22,488 nucleotides of DNA from NCBI GenBank assembly GCA_947627075.1, contig CANQUR010000009.1, positions 1-22,488 of the forward strand. The letters are read 5' to 3'. Source of the stretch: an uncultured Clostridia bacterium (lineage in GTDB: Bacteria; Bacillota; Clostridia; Christensenellales; Pumilibacteraceae). The notes below the pieces were generated by a model that had not been told where the DNA came from, searched no databases, and saw nothing but the letters and a program-made list of their open reading frames with translations. Every line of letters begins with the position of its first letter. The stretch's first letter is position 1. Position numbers and translations under genes: made by a program. Of this stretch, positions 16,234 to 22,488 are shown in pieces.

Positions 16234-16238
16234 ATTCA

Positions 16239-18695
16239 ATGAGTAAAATCATAAAAAACAGAGCAGGAAACGTAGTAGACATAACCGACAGTACGCAACT
16301 TGCGGCACTATTCCTCGAGTTGGTCCCCGATCCCATGACCAGATCGGTCCTTTTCGGGACTCCGCTTGGCGTTCCCGACGATCGCCTCATCGAAAGTTTG
16401 GCGAAAGGTAATCTTATCGGCGAGGCGGGAGTCATAGGAGTAATGCGCAATACCGTGACGCTTGCGTTTGTTGTCGTGTTGTGCAGGTGGAAACAACTTT
16501 ATGACGATTCGGAATTGGTAAAAGAAGAACATATAGAGTATTTCAGGAATGCGCGTTTTTCAAAACTCTTTTTAAGTGCAATGGGCAAGGAGGATATTAC
16601 TCTCGATCTTCAGATATTCGCACTAATGGAACTTTGGATCTGTTTGAAGAAGGCTGATGATGTGATCAGAGGCAGATTTGCCAATATTTACAGTATGTCA
16701 GAGGCTTCGATGGATATCGGACTTACGCTTCAAAAAGTCAGAGAAGCCCTCAAAGGTGCTTCATACAAAACGCTTGAGGCGGGCAAGTTTACACTCGAAT
16801 ACTGCAATAGTCTTTGCTACGAACTTCTTCGCATGTTTACTTTTCTTCGCGCGCTCAAGATCAATGTCCCTTCCGATGTTACCAAACTGTCCAAACATGA
16901 TCTGAGCATGAGATACGCGCTTAATTTCGAAGAAGATGTTTTGTTGTATCCTAACGACTTCTACGAAAACGAGAACTTCATATTGACTGAGGACCAACTT
17001 GTTGTGAAAAGCGGCAAAAAGCTCCTTGTGGAATCCGATATTCCGAGGCTGTATCTCCTTGTGGAAACTTCGGCGTTTACGGGCAAATTACAGCATACAT
17101 ACCGCTCGTTTGACGGCGAAAGGGAGACAAGAGTAGAAGTCGAAGAAAGACAAAGTGGCGAAGACAAATGCGAGAGTCCTCAGGATGGCAAAGATACGAT
17201 CAAAGATGTCAAGGAGATGCGTAAGTTTCTATCCTTTAACTACAAGAATATACGCGATTTTGCCATAATCATAAGTGACGCGTTGAAAAACTCGCCAAAC
17301 AAAAAGAAGAAGATATTTGATATTTGCAAATCAAAGTATCCGAAAATAATCCCTGATACGATAAAGAGTTATGAATCTCCCGAACTTTATTGGGACAATA
17401 TCGTCACCCTCATTCTTGTGGAAATGGGGCCAAGCGACTTCCTTGAACAGATAGTTGACGAGGACATAATTTTCAAGACCATAATGGAAAATATCGAGTG
17501 GCGTTGTATAGGTTATGATGACGCCGTCTCACTCAAAAGAGACTATTATGAAAACCTTTCCGAGCTTGAAAAGTGGTGCGGTCAAAATTCGAGCGTGTTT
17601 GGAGTGCAGTGCGTTGCGCTCAAAACTAAGACCATACTCAAAGCTATGGGCTTTGGAATAGACGAGAATAGGGGCGTCCATCCTTTTGAAGAAAGTCTAT
17701 CTTTCAAATTCAACAACATTCTTTCATGTATCGAAACGCTCAAACAGTATTATAGGAACCTTCGCGGGATAGATGTCGAAAAATGCGATAAGGACCGAGA
17801 AAGACTGAAAGATATTTTCAAAAATATCTTTGCGTTTTTGCAGGTGTTTTATACCGGTCTTGATAGTTACGCTATGACAAAACAGATCGAATCGGCAAAG
17901 AAAAGTGCGGAAGACAACGACGGTGGTGACAATGACCAAAGGCAGGAACCTTCGTACGGTAGACGCAATGAGGCGCGTAAAAAGTGTCTCGAGGCATTCA
18001 CGCAAGCCGCCGCCGAAAAATATTTGGAGATAAAGGAGCAAGGACTGAGCGAAGTATTCGAGGGCTTTTGTAAACTGTGCGAAAAGTATAATAAGTCGGC
18101 AAAGAACAGCTTTAATATAAGCGAAGAAGCTAAACGTCTCAAATACCTCATTACGCGCAACTACATTTGCGATGTGGAAAAGCTGAGATATTATACCGAT
18201 ATTACTTTGTCAAACGGATCAAAGTCGACGATATTCAAAATGTTGGAAAACTTCTCAGACACTTATTACAGAGATCCGTCGTACAAATATTGGCTTGATT
18301 ACTTCATAGACGTTTTCCTTTTCCTCATTTACAACGAGGATTATAGTAATCGCGGACTTTATCATGAGGCGTCTCAGCTGGAAGATAAGGATTGCGATCC
18401 AATATATCCGTATCTTGTCACTTACTATCGCGAGAATGTGGACAGAGACAATCTTAAAAAATGCACATATAGAGTTCCCGTTCCCACAGGAGGCAAAGAG
18501 ATCGATCCGAGGGATCAGGGCTTTATAGTAACGCTTCTTACCGAGGAGGAGTACAATCCCAGCACTTATTTCTGCATACCTCTCAGGTATGGTTCGAGCG
18601 AAAGTTGGTGGATAAATCCGTTCCTGATCCCCAAGGGATTCGTACGTAGAATGTATGATTTTATGGAACACAAAAATCTTTACAAAAAAGGATAA
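16239..18695 (+). CDS. Uncharacterised 818-aa protein
   Basis: I do not recognise this family. The protein is large, helical and cytoplasmic, without membrane segments or an evident catalytic motif. A low-complexity charged linker (about residues 300-325, rich in Glu, Gly and Asp) separates an N-terminal helical half from a compact segment at about 335-420 (NIRDFAIIISDALKN ... FDICKSKYPKIIPDT ... GPSDFLEQIV). That segment resembles, only in size and helical rhythm, the small death-like effector-associated domains of bacterial conflict proteins. A second charged linker with an Asn/Asp/Gly run lies near 555-570. The C-terminal region ends with a Trp- and Tyr-rich stretch (SSESWWINPFLIPKGF). It starts 5 nt after the ATPase stop, and the next gene begins 6 nt after its TAA. 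It may be an adaptor or effector working with the ATPase and the 891-aa protein. Confidence 0.6.
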   Translation: MSKIIKNRAGNVVDITDSTQLAALFLELVPDPMTRSVLFGTPLGVPDDRLIESLAKGNLIGEAGVIGVMRNTVTLAFVVVLCRWKQLYDDSELVKEEHIEYFRNARFSKLFLSAMGKEDITLDLQIFALMELWICLKKADDVIRGRFANIYSMSEASMDIGLTLQKVREALKGASYKTLEAGKFTLEYCNSLCYELLRMFTFLRALKINVPSDVTKLSKHDLSMRYALNFEEDVLLYPNDFYENENFILTEDQLVVKSGKKLLVESDIPRLYLLVETSAFTGKLQHTYRSFDGERETRVEVEERQSGEDKCESPQDGKDTIKDVKEMRKFLSFNYKNIRDFAIIISDALKNSPNKKKKIFDICKSKYPKIIPDTIKSYESPELYWDNIVTLILVEMGPSDFLEQIVDEDIIFKTIMENIEWRCIGYDDAVSLKRDYYENLSELEKWCGQNSSVFGVQCVALKTKTILKAMGFGIDENRGVHPFEESLSFKFNNILSCIETLKQYYRNLRGIDVEKCDKDRERLKDIFKNIFAFLQVFYTGLDSYAMTKQIESAKKSAEDNDGGDNDQRQEPSYGRRNEARKKCLEAFTQAAAEKYLEIKEQGLSEVFEGFCKLCEKYNKSAKNSFNISEEAKRLKYLITRNYICDVEKLRYYTDITLSNGSKSTIFKMLENFSDTYYRDPSYKYWLDYFIDVFLFLIYNEDYSNRGLYHEASQLEDKDCDPIYPYLVTYYRENVDRDNLKKCTYRVPVPTGGKEIDPRDQGFIVTLLTEEEYNPSTYFCIPLRYGSSESWWINPFLIPKGFVRRMYDFMEHKNLYKKG

Positions 18696-18701
18696 CTTAT
18701 T

Positions 18702-19499
18702 ATGGACCACATAATGATCGACGGATACGAAGGTAATGAAAACAGACTTGATGATTTGAAGACCGTCGAGTGGTTTTTGAATGAGGCAATATATAAACTC
18801 AATTTAGTACCGGCTATGCCTCCGTTTCTGTTGCCGTATTACTATCCTGATGACAGAAACGATGAGGGGATAAGTGCTTTTTCCATTTTGGAGGGCGGGC
18901 ATATTACGATCCATACTTTTCCGCAAAGAGGTTGCTTGTTTATAGATCTACTGTATCAAGGATACTTTGATGAGGAGAAGTTAAAGAAACTCGTTTTACA
19001 AACTTTTTGTTGTAGTGAAACCTGTCTTAACGTTTTGCGTACAGAACGCAGAGTGGATAGCGGAGTGGATCCCAATAGGATATGGGGCAAGCATTCTCAC
19101 CCAAAGGTTTTTGGACCGCACATAATTGCAAGAATAGAGGATATTGACATATCGTTCGAAAGAATATTTGATATGCTCGACACCATGCCCGAAAAAATAA
19201 GCATGAAGCCGATTAGCCGACCTTACGTACTCAAAACAAAAGAATTTTATTCCGGTATAGTTCTTATTGCTCAAAGTCATGTGGCTTTTCATTACGATTT
19301 AAGAGAAAAGGTGATGTTTTGCGACCTTTTCAGTTGCTCGGACTACAACGTTAATAATTTTACAGATTATTTGACCGCTGAGTTCGGGAGTTTTGAACAT
19401 TTAACGCTTATTCGCGGTAGTAAGTATGACAAAGATGCCGTAAGCAGAACTGCTAAGATAATGATGTTCGGCAAATGGTACAGTTCCAAGGAGAAGTGA
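18702..19499 (+). CDS. Tandem-duplicated S-adenosylmethionine decarboxylase-like protein
   Basis: The protein is 265 aa, about twice a bacterial SpeH/SpeD protomer. Two copies of the AdoMetDC fold are visible. The C-terminal copy has AQSHVAFHYD then FCDLFSC: Ser192, His197 and Cys212 have the same spacing (5 and 20) as Ser63, His68 and Cys83 of the Thermotoga-type enzyme, so autocleavage to a pyruvoyl enzyme at Gln191-Ser192 is plausible. The N-terminal copy has EGGHITIHTFPQRG then FIDLLYQ: His71 is kept, but the Ser position is Gly66 and the Cys position is Gln86, so it cannot self-process and is probably structural. This parallels the eukaryotic enzyme, also a fused duplicate with one active site. 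The substrate may be AdoMet or an amino acid, since relatives have become arginine or ornithine decarboxylases. It lies 4 nt before a radical SAM gene. Confidence 0.8.
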   Translation: MDHIMIDGYEGNENRLDDLKTVEWFLNEAIYKLNLVPAMPPFLLPYYYPDDRNDEGISAFSILEGGHITIHTFPQRGCLFIDLLYQGYFDEEKLKKLVLQTFCCSETCLNVLRTERRVDSGVDPNRIWGKHSHPKVFGPHIIARIEDIDISFERIFDMLDTMPEKISMKPISRPYVLKTKEFYSGIVLIAQSHVAFHYDLREKVMFCDLFSCSDYNVNNFTDYLTAEFGSFEHLTLIRGSKYDKDAVSRTAKIMMFGKWYSSKEK

Positions 19500-19503
19500 T
19501 TTT

Positions 19504-20568
19504 ATGGATTGCAAAAATTTGGCTTTGATCAAGGCGGGACTTTTGTGTTATGGCGTGAACGTCGACAAAAAAGTCGGCGAGGATCTGCTCAAGACCCGTC
19601 CGTATTTTTATGACAAAGGTTTTGTTCATGCCGTCAATGCTAACATTCTCGGTAGCAATGTTTGCATAAGTGTAGCCGAAAAATTCAGTAAGGTTTCGCC
19701 ATATCATTTAAGGAGCGATAACGATAAATTTTATATCGAATGGGATAACGGTCGAGTGCCGATCACGCTATTTGACGACCTTCCAAAAACAAACACCGTA
19801 ATAGACGAGCTTGCAAGGCCGCATTCAAATAATGTCATATCGCTTTGGCCGTCATTGGTTTGCTGTTTCGACAGACCGGGAGTCAAGTGTAAGTTTTGTA
19901 GTATCAAGACGACAGAAACTCAAACTGTTGTTCCGGTAAAAGATGTTGTCGATGGACTCAGGGCGTTGTTCGCCATTACAAACAGGTAGTCGATAAATCT
20001 TGGTGGAGGCACATATATCAGTCCGGACAATATGGCAAGTTATTTGATCGAGATAATAACAGGTGTAAGAAAATTTACTTCTGTTCCTATTTCGGTTGAA
20101 ATGGCCCCGCCCAAGGATGCAAATAAAATCGATCAGCTGAAAGCGGCAGGTGCTTCGTCGCTTATTATGAATTTGGAGATCGCCGATCCTGTATTGCGCA
20201 AACAGATCTGCCCCGGTAAGTCGAGCATAACATACGAGTCGTATTACAACTGTTATAAGCATTCCATAGAAGTCTTCGGAAGAGGTAAAGTTTCGTGCGT
20301 ACTAATAGCGGGGATCCAGCCCAAAGAGGACATAGTCAAGGAGTGCGAAAAGTTAGCCGAAATTGGCGTTATCCCCACCATAATACCTTTTAAGGCCATG
20401 GATGACTGCGAACTCAAGGTCCCAAATTGCAATGCCGAAGAATTGATTTGGATAAGTGAACGTGTTGGACAACTTCTCAGACAAAGAGGACTTTCGCCTA
20501 AAATGCAGGAAGGCTGTACCAAATGCGGAGGTTGCTCTTTGGAGACCAACTACTTCGACTTTATATGA
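19504..20568 (+). pseudogene. Radical SAM enzyme gene interrupted by an in-frame UAG
   Basis: One continuous frame of 355 codons (AAGGAG before the ATG) has TAG at codon 162 and is otherwise open to TGA at 20566-20568. Before the TAG lies a radical SAM [4Fe-4S] site, Cys121-x7-Cys129-x2-Cys132 (CCFDRPGVKCKFCSI). Directly after it come SINLGGGTYISPDN, the Gly-rich SAM-binding strand, and the rest of the TIM-barrel-like core (VPISVEMAPPKD, LRKQICPGKSS, VSCVLIAGIQPKEDI). It ends with CTKCGGCS, perhaps a further Fe-S or metal site. Neither half could work alone. The next ATG (20032) has no close Shine-Dalgarno and would lose the cluster site. A recent nonsense mutation is the simplest reading; suppression or an assembly error is possible. 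The reaction is unknown. The next gene overlaps its stop and would need ribosomes to pass the TAG if translation is coupled. Confidence 0.75.
19987..19989 (+). other. In-frame amber codon inside the radical SAM gene
   Basis: The reading is AAC AGG TAG TCG ATA AAT CTT GGT GGA GGC. The amber codon sits between the helix after the cluster-binding loop and the Gly-rich strand. TAG also ends the genes at 9654 and 15209 here, which argues against wholesale recoding of UAG in this genome. No tRNA-Pyl-like gene or Pyl enzyme is in the window. Confidence 0.85.
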
Positions 20569-22488
20569 TAATATACGATAAAACGAAGATGAATGACGTT
20601 TCCGTCGTAGGCGGAAAGGGTTTTGGTTTGGCAAAACTCGTTATGTACGGTTGTAATGTTCCTGATTTTTTTGTTATAACTGCGGAAACGGACATTTTTG
20701 AAGAAAGTTTTCGTGATGAACTTTATTATTTTGCCAATAAAATCGGAGCCGAAAAATTTTCTGTAAGGTCAAGCTGTGTGGGAGAGGACGGCGAAGAAAA
20801 CAGTTATGCTGGGCAGTTTCGTACGAAACTTGATGTCAATATAGATGATCTCTATGACGCCGTCAAAGAGGTCAGAGAAAGCTATGTGACCCGCGGATAT
20901 TCTCATCGTTTTTCCGTCGAGGCGGGTGGAATGTCGATCGTCGTGCAAAAGATGATACACGGGGTGAGATCAGGCGTACTTTTTACCGTCTCACCCTTTT
21001 TTTGCGATAAGGCTGTGGTGGAGAGCGTGGACGGTACGGGCAATAAACTTGTCAGTGGAGAAATAACCCCTAAGCAGTATCTTGTTGACAGGGCGGATCC
21101 CACAGAATTTAAGGAATTGGTAAGTTCCGCGCTGGCACTCGAAAAAAAAGAAGGTCATGCTCTCGATATAGAGTGGACCGAGGCTGAAAAGTTGTATTAT
21201 TTGCAAATGCGTCCTATGACAGCTTTAGGTGACGTAATACCCGAAATTCCTTCGAGAAATTGGAATTTTTATGTTTTTCGGGATTTTTGTTATTTATGTC
21301 AGTCTGTACAAAGGCAGGCGGCTGATTCGGCTTTGCAAAAAAAACTTTTCGGATTTTGCGTGCCTATCTCGGAAGGTCTGCTAATAAACGGAAGAGAATA
21401 TTATTCTGACGAAAATGACAAATTCGCATATGAAGTTTGGAGAGAACTCGATAAAGACGATTTTTTCGAGAAGTTTATTGGCAATATAAAAAATTCTGTC
21501 GCAAGAACAAAGTCGTATGCCAATCGTCTAAAAAAAATGTCATTCGGCTTAATCTCGGACAGAAAACTGTTTGCCGAATACAATAGGCAAATTGAACATT
21601 ACATAAGAAGTTATGTGCCGCTTATGATGAGACCCGATGACTATCTTTTGAAGAAGATCGAGGATAAGGGACTTATTAAAGCCATACCTACGATAGTATC
21701 CTTACCTAAAAGAACTTTATATTCTGACGAAAGAGTGTCCTTTTTGAAGGCAAAGTTGAATGACAATGTTCGGCAGTATCTTGATAAATATGAGTGGATC
21801 AATGCACCGCTTAATAGGAGAGGAAGTGCTTTGACAAAAGATGATATAATTAAGCGGTTCGATGACATAACTTATGAACAAGCCAAAGCGACCCTTAGGA
21901 AGATTGCAAAAAAAAGAGTTGATGATAAAAAGGAATACACAAAACTCCTTGATCGATCTGGCGATGACGCTCGGCTTATAAAATTAATGTCGGAGTTCAT
22001 ATATCTTCGCACATATACGGCTGAAAACAGCGACAGATTTTTCTTTTACATAAGAGAACGGTTGCTTGGCGAAATAGCCAAACGAAGAAAAGTGCAAGTA
22101 GAGGATCTCATGTACCTCACGCCATACGAGATCACAACGCTTGAGACAAATGATTTGGACAAAAAGGCGATAGATCGTAGAAAGCGTGGCATACTCATTA
22201 CATTCTTCGATGGTAAGAGTGATGTCTTTTTCGGAAGTGCTACTTATATGCTTCAAAGGGAGCTTATGAGTTATGACGTCAACAATTCGGATATTGTTGG
22301 TAGCGTTGCTTCTATGGGAGAGATCGAAGGAACTGTTCGTATAGTGCGTGGTTTTGAAGACGCGTCTAAGATTAATAGCGGCGAAATCGTAGTAACGTCC
22401 ATGACCACCCCGGAAATAGTTTCCGCTTTGGAAAAGGCTGGGGGTATCATTACCGACGAAGGCGGTATTACTTGTCATGCGTCGATAA
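20565..22488 (+). CDS. PEP synthase / rifampin-phosphotransferase-like dikinase (3' end missing)
   Basis: The frame is open from ATG 20565 to the window end (641 codons). The N-terminus is a PPDK_N ATP-grasp-like domain: VGGKGFGLAKL at 15, FSVRSSCVGEDGEENSYAGQF near 66, VVQKMIHGVRSGVLFTVSP, and the closing DIEWTEAEKLYYLQMRPMT near 217. A helical region of about 370 residues follows. At the edge is the swivelling phosphohistidine domain (GEIVVTSMTTPEIVSALEKA, then DEGGITCHAS) with the phospho-accepting His638. ATP-grasp first, a long middle and His last is the order of rifampin phosphotransferases, whereas PEP synthase would carry a PEP TIM barrel after the His domain, which cannot be seen here. 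It would move a phosphoryl group from ATP through His638 to an unknown acceptor. Its ATG overlaps the preceding TGA (ATGA) and lacks a close Shine-Dalgarno, so translation is probably coupled. Confidence 0.85.
   Translation, partial: MIIYDKTKMNDVSVVGGKGFGLAKLVMYGCNVPDFFVITAETDIFEESFRDELYYFANKIGAEKFSVRSSCVGEDGEENSYAGQFRTKLDVNIDDLYDAVKEVRESYVTRGYSHRFSVEAGGMSIVVQKMIHGVRSGVLFTVSPFFCDKAVVESVDGTGNKLVSGEITPKQYLVDRADPTEFKELVSSALALEKKEGHALDIEWTEAEKLYYLQMRPMTALGDVIPEIPSRNWNFYVFRDFCYLCQSVQRQAADSALQKKLFGFCVPISEGLLINGREYYSDENDKFAYEVWRELDKDDFFEKFIGNIKNSVARTKSYANRLKKMSFGLISDRKLFAEYNRQIEHYIRSYVPLMMRPDDYLLKKIEDKGLIKAIPTIVSLPKRTLYSDERVSFLKAKLNDNVRQYLDKYEWINAPLNRRGSALTKDDIIKRFDDITYEQAKATLRKIAKKRVDDKKEYTKLLDRSGDDARLIKLMSEFIYLRTYTAENSDRFFFYIRERLLGEIAKRRKVQVEDLMYLTPYEITTLETNDLDKKAIDRRKRGILITFFDGKSDVFFGSATYMLQRELMSYDVNNSDIVGSVASMGEIEGTVRIVRGFEDASKINSGEIVVTSMTTPEIVSALEKAGGIITDEGGITCHASI

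Noticed and set aside
19987..19989. Pyrrolysine or genome-wide recoding of UAG
   Set aside because: TAG ends two other intact genes here (at 9654 and 15209), and reading through at 9654 would run out of frame into the next gene; no Pyl genes are visible. It is kept only as a remote possibility.
20032..20568. Separate 178-codon gene starting at ATG 20032
   Set aside because: It is in the same frame as the upstream radical SAM part, lacks a close Shine-Dalgarno, and begins within the barrel after the Gly-rich strand; it is better read as the rest of one interrupted gene.
1..22488. CRISPR arrays, tRNA/rRNA genes, insertion sequences or integrase att sites
   Set aside because: No regularly spaced repeats, no cloverleaf or rRNA sequence, no transposase or integrase reading frame and no flanking target duplications were found by reading both strands.

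Overview
The window looks like a Bacillota (Clostridia-type) chromosome from an animal gut. Low-GC genes carry strong AGGAGG-type ribosome binding sites, and promoters follow a TTGACA / 17 bp / TG-n-TATAAT pattern. There is a choloylglycine (bile salt) hydrolase and a large surface protein with InlB/Listeria-Bacteroides-type repeats. No rRNA, tRNA, CRISPR array or transposase was seen, and the species cannot be named from the sequence.

Layout. (1) 2-3763, +: the 3' part of a very large secreted or surface protein with tandem repeats, a B-repeat and a C-terminal Hint (intein/hedgehog-like) domain. A bidirectional hairpin terminator follows at 3788-3819. (2) 3912-4892, -: bile salt hydrolase with all expected catalytic residues. 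Its promoter at 5061-5089 is overlapped at the -35 by a perfect 15-bp dyad. (3) 5207-11374, +: a three-gene operon of two membrane proteins (channel-like membrane region, RCK/TrkA-N-like Rossmann domains, C-terminal RyR-like domain) flanking an HD phosphohydrolase-RyR-SLOG fusion. (4) 11490 to the window end, +: a second, very tight operon with its own promoter. It encodes a TIR-LRR protein, an 891-aa orphan, a ParA/MinD-like ATPase with a degenerate P-loop (KGGACRT), an 818-aa orphan, a tandem-duplicated AdoMet-decarboxylase-like protein, a radical SAM enzyme interrupted by an in-frame UAG, and a PEP synthase/rifampin phosphotransferase-like dikinase cut by the window edge.

How it may work together (inference). 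TIR, SLOG, HD, RyR and RCK-channel domains point to a nucleotide-signalling system of the conflict/immunity kind. A TIR enzyme could make a NAD-derived nucleotide, a SLOG domain could bind it, an HD domain could hydrolyse it, and two channel-like membrane proteins could be the output. This echoes Thoeris (TIR plus SLOG) and the SLOG-containing TRPM channels, but I do not recognise this gene combination as a named system. The ATPase with its two large partners, and the AdoMetDC-like/radical SAM/dikinase set, look like further modules of the same island, because the genes are separated by 0-22 nt or overlap.
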